DNA of 64,000 bases, from assembly GCF_016890225.1 (NCBI RefSeq), contig NZ_JAFELM010000028.1:1-64000 (forward strand), in the 5' to 3' direction. Position 1 is the stretch's first letter, and every line of letters begins with the position of its first letter. Below, piece after piece: positions 46,069 through 53,170 of this stretch. The notes under the pieces are model-generated. The model worked only from the letters and a program-made list of their open reading frames with translations, did no database searches and was not told the DNA's origin. The position numbers and the translations under genes are program-made. The DNA comes from Bacillus suaedaesalsae. Its GTDB lineage: Bacteria > Bacillota > Bacilli > Bacillales > SA4.

Positions 46069-46218
46069 TTACATCATCATTCCCATTACCACATTAATGA
46101 TGAGTATCATCAGTAACAGACCTATTAACAGCCTTTTTACCGTAACTTTGACGCTTTGTTTTCTTTTTGAAAGTAATAATAATAAAATGATTAAGCATAA
46201 TACAACGGTCGTTTGCAT
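46069..46218 (-). CDS. 49-residue membrane peptide in operon with 46228-46536
   Basis: ATG at 46218 with AGGGGAAATTC. The peptide has two hydrophobic stretches (TTVVLCLIILLLLS and RLLIGLLLMILIINVVMGMMM) around the basic KRKQSVKVTVK. It starts nine bases after the upstream membrane gene stops, so the two are likely co-translated. Confidence 0.55.
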   Translation of the reverse strand: MQTTVVLCLIILLLLLSKRKQSVKVTVKRLLIGLLLMILIINVVMGMMM

Positions 46219-46227
46219 GAATTTCCC

Positions 46228-46536
46228 CTATTTCTCTCCACTCGTATTTTCTATCACATTGCCATTACCGGAACTTGTAAATAAACCTGCAATCACAGTA
46301 ATAATACCGCCTATCAGTAACATGAAATTAAATACCATTATACTTACTTCTACATTCAATCCAATCGGTAAACCGTATAATGTTAGTAATACCAGAAAGA
46401 TAGGACAAAAGATACCGAATAACATTAATACACTACCTACTAGTAATCTTTGTTTCTTCTGTTTTTCGGTCAATCCTAAACAAACACTTATGATTAAGAG
46501 TCCAAGAGCTAGTAATACGATCATTAACATGTACAT
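46228..46536 (-). CDS. Hypothetical membrane protein
   Basis: 102 residues from the ATG at 46536, which AAAGGATGG precedes. Three transmembrane helices (5-22, 33-55, 68-90), a small basic loop (TEKQKKQR) and a polar tail (SSGNGNVIENTSGEK). Not a known family. It heads a two-gene operon with a 49-residue membrane peptide. Confidence 0.6.
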   Translation of the reverse strand: MYMLMIVLLALGLLIISVCLGLTEKQKKQRLLVGSVLMLFGIFCPIFLVLLTLYGLPIGLNVEVSIMVFNFMLLIGGIITVIAGLFTSSGNGNVIENTSGEK

Positions 46537-46611
46537 TCCATCCTTTATCGTTTGTATTGGTCTTTTATATGTTCGATTATTTTTTGAAATACCCTTCTTG
46601 TTGCTAGTAGC

Positions 46612-46654
46612 AAAAAAATAAACGTGAAGAATCCTTATTGAATTCATACACGTT
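46612..46654 (-). terminator. Terminator of the IDEAL-domain gene
   Basis: AACGTG plus TGAATTC pairs with GATTC plus CACGTT, then TATTTTTTT on the minus strand. Confidence 0.75.
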
Positions 46655-46667
46655 CACTATACGATAC

Positions 46668-47069
46668 TTAATGACACACCTTCAGTTCTTCTTCTATTTT
46701 CTTTCTCAGGTCATTCATATATTTAAGCTCATTCGACAACGTGTTAAAGGTGACTGCATTTCTTTCATCAAGTGCTTCATTCACCTTATATTTTAAGTAA
46801 TTATATTTTAACTCAAAGTCTAATAAAGAGCAGAATAATTCTTGCTCATAATAGTGGATGAAGTCTTCCGTGTTTATGTATAGTTGATGTTCGTTACTAA
46901 AATCAATTAAGAAATACCAGCCACGTCCTTCAACAAACTTTTTTTCTTGCGCAAGTGTTAGCACAGACCCCTTTTTCACCGCTATTTTTTCTAAATCTGG
47001 GCAATTTGTGCAATGATGACAATCTATATGTATTTCACTCGTTTTTAATATAACAAAGGTATGATTCAA
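46668..47069 (-). CDS. Fur-controlled IDEAL-domain protein with a Cys/His motif
   Basis: 133 residues from the TTG at 47069, nine bases after GGAGG; ATGs at 47093 and 47078 are alternatives. N-terminal HTFVILKTSEIHIDCHHCTNCPDL holds a compact C-HH-C-C cluster suited to metal. The C-terminus has the IDEAL-type helix (ALDERNAVTFNTLSNELKYM). IDEAL domains mediate protein contacts, as in ComK control. A perfect Fur box fills its promoter spacer, so it should be made in iron starvation. A 21-codon frame (47155-47090) precedes it and overlaps ATG 47093 by ATGA. Confidence 0.75.
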   Translation of the reverse strand: MNHTFVILKTSEIHIDCHHCTNCPDLEKIAVKKGSVLTLAQEKKFVEGRGWYFLIDFSNEHQLYINTEDFIHYYEQELFCSLLDFELKYNYLKYKVNEALDERNAVTFNTLSNELKYMNDLRKKIEEELKVCH

Positions 47070-47189
47070 GCCGAACATCCTCCTTTTACTCATCTATTTT
47101 CCGTTTGATTTTGTGGCAGAGTCAATGTTTTAGGAAGGGGGTCCATTTCATTCACTCTGCCTGTAGGATTCAATATATTGCTTTGTTTT

Positions 47190-47219
47190 ACTATAAATGA
47201 TAATGATTATCAATGTCAA
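47190..47219 (-). promoter_or_regulatory. SigA promoter with a perfect Fur box in the spacer
   Basis: Minus strand: -35 TTGACA (47214-47219), -10 TATAGT (47190-47195), 18-base spacer (17 if TTATAG is used). Inside lies TGATAAT-G-ATTATCA at 47198-47212, the exact 7-1-7 Fur consensus. Occupancy would block RNA polymerase. Confidence 0.9.
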
Positions 47220-47241
47220 TAGTTAATGCAGCAATTTGATG

Positions 47242-47284
47242 AAAAAATAAAAGACCGTACACTTGTTGTCGCACAGTCTTTCAG
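47242..47284 (-). terminator. Terminator of the 2-hydroxyacid dehydrogenase gene
   Basis: AAAGACTGTGC pairs with GTACGGTCTTT, then TATTTTTTC on the minus strand. Confidence 0.8.
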
Positions 47285-47330
47285 TAAATATCTTTATTAG
47301 ATATGATAACTAGAAGAAATATCAATTTCC

Positions 47331-48263
47331 TTAATATCCTCTACGAACATCAACCTGATTTTTTAAAGGTTGCTTATCTTCTATTCTCTTCAACGTCTCA
47401 ACAAAACAGTCTACTGCTTCACGTGGTGTTGTAACCGCAGAGATATGTGGTGTGATGATCACTCGTGGATGGTTCCACAGTGTATGATTTTGAGGAAGCG
47501 GTTCCTCGCTGAACACATCAAGTACGGCAAATTTAACAGAATTTGTGTATAAGGCGTGAAGCAAATCTTCCTCATTCACAGAAGCTCCGCGCCCTACATT
47601 TATAAAACCAACATGAGATACATGAGAGAAAATCTCTTTATTGAACACTTGTTCTGTTTTTTCGGTAAGAGGTAATGTATTGATGATAAAGTCCATCTCT
47701 TGAAGCTTTGAAAAATGATGTTCAAATGAAAAAACCTGTTTAAAATGCTTTTTTTCTTTTCCACTTAATGATACTCCATACACCTCTACTCCAAACCCAG
47801 CTAGCACTTCGGCTGTCTTTTGACCAATTTCACCTGTTCCGTAAATCATCACCTTCTGTTGTGACAACAGTTTAGGTGCCCGCGGCTGCCATGTTTGGGC
47901 TTGTTGAAGCTGCTTGAAATGGTCGTGGCATTGAAGATCTTTTAATATGTAGCTTAAGCAATACTCTGCAATTCGTTGCCCGAAAGAACAAATGGTACGC
48001 GTTAACAGTACATGCTGTGGCCATATTTTTTTATGTAAAAATCGATCCACTCCCGCTCCTAATGAATGCACCCATTGTACTTGACCATAGTCGTACTGAG
48101 TAGATAAGTTAAAGCCAACAAAGCTGTCAGCCCAAACGAAATCTTCATTTGTCACATCTTGTTCTGGTAGAAAGCGAAAGTTGTAGTGTAATTTCTTTTC
48201 CTGAATCAAAGTTTGTAAGTCTTGATACATTGGACTTACGACTAAAATATTACGTATATTCAT
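47331..48263 (-). CDS. D-isomer-specific 2-hydroxyacid dehydrogenase
   Basis: 310 residues. NAD(P) motif GTGEIGQKTA (142-151) and the triad Arg225 (NVGRGASV), Glu254 (FSEEPLP), His273 (TPHISA). VHSLGAGVDRFL is typical of the short glyoxylate/hydroxypyruvate-reductase-like branch. It reduces 2-oxoacids to D-hydroxyacids in the cytoplasm. Substrate not set by sequence. Start after TAGGAGTG. Monocistronic. Confidence 0.9.
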   Translation of the reverse strand: MNIRNILVVSPMYQDLQTLIQEKKLHYNFRFLPEQDVTNEDFVWADSFVGFNLSTQYDYGQVQWVHSLGAGVDRFLHKKIWPQHVLLTRTICSFGQRIAEYCLSYILKDLQCHDHFKQLQQAQTWQPRAPKLLSQQKVMIYGTGEIGQKTAEVLAGFGVEVYGVSLSGKEKKHFKQVFSFEHHFSKLQEMDFIINTLPLTEKTEQVFNKEIFSHVSHVGFINVGRGASVNEEDLLHALYTNSVKFAVLDVFSEEPLPQNHTLWNHPRVIITPHISAVTTPREAVDCFVETLKRIEDKQPLKNQVDVRRGY

Positions 48264-48428
48264 GGTTTCACACTCCTATTGATGAGCTTTATCCGATAAG
48301 CATCCACCTATATTCTACCATTAACTTTATCATAGGAATGTACAGTTTCCATTTTCTCTTTTGCATTCAGCAAAGATAACTATGTTAAGATTGGAATACA
48401 GAGTTTTCTCAATTTAGGAGGAATTCAG

Positions 48429-48944
48429 TTGATAAAGATTATGAAGCATTTCGTGATAATGGCCTTCACACTTTTGGTCTTCACAGGATGTAATACCGAC
48501 CAAGCAAAAGTCACTCAAGAAGATGTGTTTTCCTACAAAAATTCGTATGTTGGTGATAATGGTGCAGTTGGCTCTATTACGAAGGCGTTACCAAGTCCTG
48601 CCGGAGAGCATGTAAGTAGCTTGGAGCTTCAAACAAAAGTACTACCTTATGGCCTCATATTAAACTATGAACATACTGATTCAGCAGAAATGGTAGAAAT
48701 CAATTATGAAGAAACCGGATTATTTAACGCAACGTATCTCTTTTGTTTAATTCAAAATGTGGAATGGGTTCAGTTCAATTTTGCTGAGAAACAAATCAGA
48801 GTGAATCGAGAAGAACTACAGAAATGGTATGGAAAAGACTTGTGAGAATTTGAAACAGAGTATGAATTAACACAATTTGCACAAAAGCATTTGGAAGATG
48901 AAAAACGTGTGAACGACTATTTTACTACTAACAAAAGCCAGTAA
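48429..48944 (+). pseudogene. DUF4825 lipoprotein interrupted by an in-frame TGA
   Basis: TTG start after GGAGGAATTCAG. Lipoprotein signal with VFTGC lipobox, then DUF4825 (EDVFSYKNSYVGDNGAVGSI, KVLPYGLILNYEH). After KWYGKDL a TGA (48843-48845) stops translation. The same frame then continues for 32 more codons (EFETEYELTQFAQKHLEDEK and on) to a TAA inside a strong terminator. The downstream piece looks like the true C-terminus, so the gene carries a nonsense mutation, though the shortened product may still fold. Confidence 0.75.
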
Positions 48945-48966
48945 CTTTGTTGTTACTGGCTTTCTT
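48933..48966. terminator. Bidirectional terminator at convergent gene ends
   Basis: AAAGCCAGTAAC pairs perfectly with GTTACTGGCTTT around six bases. It overlaps the last codons of the ancestral DUF4825 frame, which supports that frame as the original one. Confidence 0.9.
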
Positions 48967-48982
48967 TATACCCTTTGTTTAG

Positions 48983-49201
48983 TTAATAGTTGTCGTCATC
49001 ACTTCTATATTCGATCAAATCTCCTGGCTGACAGTCTAAAGCTTTACATATCGCTTCTAACGTAGAAAGTCGAATGGCTTTGGCTTTACCATTTTTCAAG
49101 ATTGAAAGGTTCGCCATAGTAATTCCAACTCTCTCCGATAGTTCGGTTACGCTCATTTTCCTTTTCGCTAGCATTACATCAATGTTAATTATTATTGCCA
49201 T
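48983..49201 (-). CDS. yozG: YozG-like HTH regulator (copy 2)
   Basis: 72 residues. The first 63 residues match the copy at 17628-17861 except for one or two conservative changes, while the ends differ (IEYRSDDDNY). Start ATG at 49201 after GAGGTGAATAAT. Paired with a diverged DUF2975 gene. Such high HTH identity beside a more diverged partner suggests recent duplication of part of the module, gene conversion, or strong selection for one binding site. Confidence 0.85.
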   Translation of the reverse strand: MAIIINIDVMLAKRKMSVTELSERVGITMANLSILKNGKAKAIRLSTLEAICKALDCQPGDLIEYRSDDDNY

Positions 49202-49211
49202 ATTATTCACC

Positions 49212-49703
49212 TCAGACGATTAAGTCGTTCTCAGATTTTATATCGATCGCTTCTTGTAATAGTCTTTGAAGAACCGCTGCAAACACTGCGATAACTAATG
49301 GAGCAAAAACCATAACCATCCCCACTAATATAAGACCCGGTGCGTCATCTACCTCTGCTAAAACATAAACGAATGGCAGGGCTATCACATACAATCCGCT
49401 AATGATTATCGCACTTTTTTTGATTTTATTTAAAGCCTTTACCGATAATTCTGAGAAAGCTTCGTTTCTGTCAATATACGTTAACAGGTTAAATGATTGA
49501 TATAAGGCAAAGAAAAATGGAACTGCCGAAACATACATAATGAGTAATAATGCATATACAGCTAAAGCTACATCTGAACCACGTTCCATTGCTTCATTTG
49601 CTTCATTCGCAATCTGCGGTAACAAAAATAAACACAAAGCAAGAACCGGAATACCAATAAAAATAACAGCTACCTTTAAAAAGAGTGTTGAACTAGGTTT
49701 CAT
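49212..49703 (-). CDS. yoaS: DUF2975 (YoaS-like) membrane protein (copy 2)
   Basis: 163 residues, four transmembrane helices, with the motif SFNLLTYIDRNEAFSELSVKALNKIK and end LQRLLQEAIDIKSENDL. It keeps the layout of the 17872-18363 protein, but the first extracellular loop differs strongly (NEAMERGSDVALAVYALL). Start ATG at 49703 after GAGGTG. The loop difference may give the copies different inputs to almost the same HTH output. Confidence 0.85.
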   Translation of the reverse strand: MKPSSTLFLKVAVIFIGIPVLALCLFLLPQIANEANEAMERGSDVALAVYALLLIMYVSAVPFFFALYQSFNLLTYIDRNEAFSELSVKALNKIKKSAIIISGLYVIALPFVYVLAEVDDAPGLILVGMVMVFAPLVIAVFAAVLQRLLQEAIDIKSENDLIV

Positions 49704-49719
49704 ACACAGCACCTCATTT

Positions 49720-49775
49720 AATTATTTTCATAAATAATATATCACGTTGTTTATCGTTTTACAATAAAATAATAA
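49720..49775 (-). promoter_or_regulatory. Promoter of the second DUF2975-YozG operon
   Basis: TTGTAA, 17 bases beginning AACGATAAA, then TATATT on the minus strand, about 30 bases upstream of the start site region. It shares ACGATAAA after the -35 with the first operon. Confidence 0.55.
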
Positions 49776-49816
49776 CGTTTTTAATAACATTATTATTGTT
49801 TTTATCTCACCAACCA

Positions 49817-49851
49817 TAAAAAAGGCACAAATTGCTTCGCAATTCGCACCT
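49817..49851 (-). terminator. Terminator of yidC2
   Basis: GGTGCGAATTGC pairs with GCAATTTGTGCC around three bases, then TTTTTT on the minus strand. Confidence 0.85.
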
Positions 49852-49864
49852 CAATACAGAGTTA

Positions 49865-50677
49865 TTATTTTGCTTCAATGACAGCTTCGGCTTTCTTTTT
49901 TACGTAAAGTTTTTTTGATAATAATGTTTGTAGAATTAAAAACAAACCACCTACAACCCAATATAACGGCATTGCAGCAGGAGCAGTTAGTGAGAAAATA
50001 CCCATCATGATTGGTGATAAGTAGCATAGCAGTGCCATCTGTTTTTTCTGAGCATCATCCATTCCGATTAACGAAATCTTAAACTGAACAAGATAAACGA
50101 CGGCAGCAATGATTGCCATTAAGATGTCTGCTTCTCCTAAGTTAAACCAAAGAAACGAATGAGTCGCAATTTCAGGTGTACGCAAAATCGCATAGTAAAA
50201 GCCCATTAATATTGGCAACTGAATCACCATTGGGAGACATCCACCTAATGAAGCAAGCGGATTGACACCGTGCTTTTGATAAACAGCCATCATTTCTTGT
50301 TGCAGCTTTTGTTTCGTTTCCGCATCTTTTGCTTCTTTCATCTTTTCTTGAATTTCTTTTACTTCTGGTTGCACAACTGCCATTTGATCCTTCATCACTA
50401 GTTGTGATTTAGATTGCTTCAGCATCAATGGCATTAACCCTAAACGAATCAACAGTGTGACAAGAATGATCGATAATCCGTAGTTTCCTTGAAACAAGTT
50501 AGCAATCGTCGTTAGCAGAAAGGAAAAGCTATACACAAAGTAATGATTAAAAAATCCTGGTGTTTCATTTGTGATCGCTTCTGTATTTAACCCACAGCCA
50601 CTTAACAGGGCTAGTAATGATATTCCTACTAAAACAAATACAAGTTTACTTGAAATGAATGCAGCTTTCTTTTCCAT
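49865..50677 (-). CDS. yidC: YidC/Oxa1 membrane insertase, second-copy type
   Basis: 270 residues. Lipoprotein signal with LLSGC (Cys28), then five helices with GNYGLSIILVTLLIRLGLMPLMLKQSKS (the hydrophilic-groove Arg), a coiled C1 loop (EIQEKMKEAKDAETKQ) and GVNPLASLGGCLPMVIQLPILMGFY. Inserts membrane proteins with or without Sec. A MifM-like leader gene and a hairpin hiding its Shine-Dalgarno precede it, as for B. subtilis yidC2 (yqjG), which is induced when the primary SpoIIIJ insertase fails. Confidence 0.93.
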   Translation of the reverse strand: MEKKAAFISSKLVFVLVGISLLALLSGCGLNTEAITNETPGFFNHYFVYSFSFLLTTIANLFQGNYGLSIILVTLLIRLGLMPLMLKQSKSQLVMKDQMAVVQPEVKEIQEKMKEAKDAETKQKLQQEMMAVYQKHGVNPLASLGGCLPMVIQLPILMGFYYAILRTPEIATHSFLWFNLGEADILMAIIAAVVYLVQFKISLIGMDDAQKKQMALLCYLSPIMMGIFSLTAPAAMPLYWVVGGLFLILQTLLSKKLYVKKKAEAVIEAK

Positions 50678-50991
50678 TGAAATCCTCCTAGGTTGTTTTC
50701 ACGTTTTGAGAAAATAACAAGAAGGACGTGAGATGGTACGTCATCTGGTGATTCCATTCGTTTGGTTGTTCTAGTCATCCAACTCCGGATATCATCAGTT
50801 CTTTGATTAACAATTCTTAATGAGGAAAGATAGAAACCATTTTGTGTATCGCGATACGGCTTGTGCACGGAGTATGAATCGATTGACGTGCTTTTATGAA
50901 AATAACCATACGCAACAATCGTCGCAAATGTAACAAAAATACTAACTAACGCCATAAACTGACTAAACTCTTCTGTTAACTCGAGAAACAT
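50629..50991 (-). CDS. mifM: MifM-like regulatory arrest peptide
   Basis: 120 residues from the ATG at 50991 (AAAGGAGGTGA upstream; an ATG three codons earlier is close to it). One membrane helix at about 12-30, then a polar region, and an arrest-like segment DDIRSWMTRTTKRMESPDD (66-84). B. subtilis MifM stalls at RITTW...RMNSP...; Ile, Trp, Met and SP are shared at nearly the same residue numbers. The gene runs 49 bases into yidC2, while B. subtilis mifM ends before it. Recognition rests on position plus this motif. Confidence 0.75.
   Translation of the reverse strand: MFLELTEEFSQFMALVSIFVTFATIVAYGYFHKSTSIDSYSVHKPYRDTQNGFYLSSLRIVNQRTDDIRSWMTRTTKRMESPDDVPSHVLLVIFSKRENNLGGFQWKRKLHSFQVNLYLF
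50683..50726 (-). promoter_or_regulatory. mRNA hairpin hiding the yidC2 ribosome site
   Basis: On the minus strand TCCTTCT-TGTT (50726-50716) pairs with AACA and AGGAGGA (50697-50683) with a four-base bulge. The AGGAGGA is the yidC2 Shine-Dalgarno. The 5' arm is codons 89-92 of the MifM-like gene, directly after the arrest segment, so a stalled ribosome would open it. Confidence 0.75.
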
Positions 50992-51059
50992 AAGCTGCAT
51001 TCACCTCCTTTATCTGTACTTGTATTACGAATGGTATTGTAGAACGTTTCAATTTCATT

Positions 51060-51338
51060 CTATTTTTTATTCTTACTATATTTCATTGCCTCTAATAAGC
51101 TCATACAATCCTCAGCAATTATCATTTCATCGTCTACGATTGCATACGGCGAAAGTTTACACTCCTTACATCTACTTTGACACTCATATTCTTTATAGTG
51201 AATGTCTTTTGAATTTAAGAACTCTTCATAACTAGGAAAATGCTCTTCTCCAACAAATTGTTCAAGATTTTTTTGGCAAAATTCAATTGTCGTTTTCTTT
51301 TGTTTGCTTAGTAGTTTATTTAGTAACTTCACTGTCAA
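51060..51338 (-). CDS. DUF1450 (YuzB-like) protein
   Basis: 92 residues. TIEFCQKNLEQF and YECQSRCKECKLSPYAIVDDEMIIAED follow the YuzB/DUF1450 pattern: one Cys near the N-terminus and a C-X3-C-X2-C cluster followed by SPYAIV. This is a thioredoxin-like ferredoxin fold, but whether it binds a metal is unknown. TTG start after AAAGGGATGTT; a GTG two codons on is possible. Confidence 0.8.
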   Translation of the reverse strand: MTVKLLNKLLSKQKKTTIEFCQKNLEQFVGEEHFPSYEEFLNSKDIHYKEYECQSRCKECKLSPYAIVDDEMIIAEDCMSLLEAMKYSKNKK

Positions 51339-51540
51339 AACATCCCTTTAATTTGCATGTCTTCTAAGAAATAATTGTACCACGAAACAACTTCTATTTC
51401 TTATATCAAGACTTATCCATAATATCTATTATGTACCTATACTTTCCAAACCACATTCAACTTTCCTACCCAAAGTCAAACATGATTAAACAACAACTAG
51501 AATATGATAGGAACAATACCAAGTTAGAAGGGAGAACTTC

Positions 51541-52260
51541 ATGATACAAGTTGCCGGGATGCCTTTTCAACCAATTGATATGAACGTTGGCAGTATGGAA
51601 GAAGAGATTCTTAAAAAAATGTCAGAAAGTCAGCTCTTATATTCCTTTACTTCTAACCGTGATCTTTTGTTTGACCTCACCCTCCGAAGAAACATAATAG
51701 ATAGTGCGAATGAAATGAATAATAGTAAAGCTGCCTTTACAACGTTTCAATACTCACAGTGTAATGTCACCTACTGGAATTTAACAAATACAGGTGGATT
51801 CTTATTAAAGCCTTATGTACGCCCCTCGGAAGCGATTATGGACATAAATCAAAATAGTTCACTATATGCATTCGAATGTGCAACAGCTTGTATGATCGTC
51901 TTTTACCAGGCAGTGTTAAAGAGTATTGGTGTACTTCATTTTGATTCTCTCTTTCAAAATATGTATTTATATAGCTGGAACGGTGATGCTGACTTAGGAA
52001 TAAACACCTCTCATGCGAATCATTTTTTACCAGGAGATGTTGTTTATTTTGATAATCCGGACTTTCATCCGAATACACCTTGGTATCGAGGTGTAAATGC
52101 AGTTGCGATGAGTAACGGAAAATTCTTTGGACATGGTTTTGGTATTTTGACAGCTGAAGAGTTGTTAAGTTTTTTGAATTCATTTAGACTTCCAGCGAGT
52201 CTACGACCCGCTTATTTAACTAGCTTGGTTACAAAGATCTCCCTTCTTGATAAGTTTTGA
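51541..52260 (+). CDS. tgl: Spore-coat transglutaminase
   Basis: 239 residues, close to B. subtilis Tgl (245). Catalytic Cys113 in LYAFECATACMIVFY with Glu112 before it, and GHGFGIL near 197-202. It cross-links coat proteins through Gln-Lys bonds late in sporulation. In known Tgl a Glu sits in the WQGEN motif; here it reads WYRGVN with Val185 (GTA, one base from GAA). AATATGATA at about 51499 resembles a SigK -10 (CATANNNTA). Start after GAAGGGAG. Confidence 0.9.
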   Translation: MIQVAGMPFQPIDMNVGSMEEEILKKMSESQLLYSFTSNRDLLFDLTLRRNIIDSANEMNNSKAAFTTFQYSQCNVTYWNLTNTGGFLLKPYVRPSEAIMDINQNSSLYAFECATACMIVFYQAVLKSIGVLHFDSLFQNMYLYSWNGDADLGINTSHANHFLPGDVVYFDNPDFHPNTPWYRGVNAVAMSNGKFFGHGFGILTAEELLSFLNSFRLPASLRPAYLTSLVTKISLLDKF

Positions 52261-52438
52261 TTTTAAAACACCCAATTAAAACAGCCCGTTTTTTCATTCT
52301 TTCGACCTTACTAATCTAATACACAAATTGTCTGGAGCAACCCGTGACAGTTACCCATTTTCTAGGTTTTTGGGGGCAATTTGAAACTAGGTGAGTATAA
52401 TGTAGTGAAAATACACTATATAGAAAGGAAGTTTGATC

Positions 52439-52648
52439 ATGGCGGCTAACATCAATGCTGCACCTATTATGGGTGCTAACGTAAACGCTGCGCCAGTAAT
52501 GGGCGCTAATGTTCCACCACAACCCACTTATCTTGCTCCAAGCTATGGCTATGCTTGTCCTGCTCCAAGTAACGATACCTTTATCTTAATTGTGGTGTTG
52601 TTTATCCTTTTAATCATTATAGGTGCTTGCTACTATCCTAAATGCTAG
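52439..52648 (+). CDS. YjcZ-type sporulation membrane peptide
   Basis: 69 residues from the ATG at 52439 after AAAGGAAG. The front is an Ala/Asn/Pro-rich repeat (INAAPIMGANVNAAPVMGAN) and a Tyr/Pro stretch. The end is a membrane helix FILIVVLFILLIIIGACYY, which is the YjcZ signature of small spore proteins in Bacillus. It lies just after tgl but has its own terminator and probably its own sporulation promoter. Confidence 0.75.
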   Translation: MAANINAAPIMGANVNAAPVMGANVPPQPTYLAPSYGYACPAPSNDTFILIVVLFILLIIIGACYYPKC

Positions 52649-52684
52649 GAGTAAAGCAGTTCCTTAAATAATTCGGATTACTCG

Positions 52685-52719
52685 CACAAGAACATATTCT
52701 TATATGTTCTTGTGTTTTT
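52685..52719 (+). terminator. Terminator of the YjcZ-type gene
   Basis: CACAAGAACATA pairs perfectly with TATGTTCTTGTG, followed by TTTTTG. Confidence 0.9.
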
Positions 52720-52845
52720 GTACATATAAACGAATTGTTTACTAAGCTGCCCTGCAGTATAACACGATTTAGACTTTCATTAACAACGAAAAATAAGCAT
52801 ACCAATTTGTAGGTTAATTGATATGCTTGTGTGTTTACTTATCCT

Positions 52846-53076
52846 CTACTTTACATACTGCATCAAGTTTTCAGGATCAAATCCAAGTACCCAATGACCA
52901 TTTACCTTTGTCTGTGGTACACCCAATTGCCCTGTTTCATCAACTAGTTTTTGACCCGCTTCCTGATCTACCTGCACATTTACTTCTTTGTAAGTTAATC
53001 CTTGACCCTCAAGGAATTGTTTCATCATTGTGCAGTAGGGTCAAGTATTCGTTGTATACACCGTAATATCGTTCAT
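52846..53076 (-). CDS. Glutaredoxin-like protein with in-frame TGA at the active-site Cys (possible selenoprotein)
   Basis: 76 residues if TGA is read through. ATG at 53076 after GGAGACTAACAA; MNDITVYTTNT, then TGA (codon 12, 53043-53041), then PYCTMMKQFLEGQGLTYKEV. The end is GVPQTKVNGHWVLGFDPENL, matching the Bacillus glutaredoxin family in which this site is Cys-Pro-Tyr-Cys. TGA replaces exactly the nucleophilic Cys, which is where selenocysteine occurs in redox selenoproteins. A GGG-loop hairpin lies 25 bases downstream. Alternatives: a TGC/TGT-to-TGA mutation or sequencing error. No Sec genes are in this window. Confidence 0.7.
52999..53015 (-). promoter_or_regulatory. Candidate bacterial SECIS hairpin
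   Basis: TCCTTGA-GGG-TCAAGGA on the minus strand: seven perfect pairs and a GGG loop. It begins 25 bases after the TGA, and the loop begins 32 bases after it. Published bacterial SECIS rules expect a G in the first two loop bases at roughly 16-37 bases from the UGA, so it fits. Short hairpins also occur by chance. Confidence 0.5.
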
Positions 53077-53170
53077 TTGTTAGTCTCCTATCATTTCCGA
53101 ATTTATCCCAATTCTACAGATTAAGTAACGCCGGGATGTCTTCTTACTTTTCCCTTAACTGGATCAATAC

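Noticed and set aside
46049-46621. 190-codon plus-strand frame
   Set aside because: Antisense of two minus-strand membrane genes with good ribosome sites; no site of its own.
48843-48845. Selenocysteine at the DUF4825 TGA
   Set aside because: The site is not a Cys position in a redox motif and no GG-loop hairpin was noticed at the right distance.
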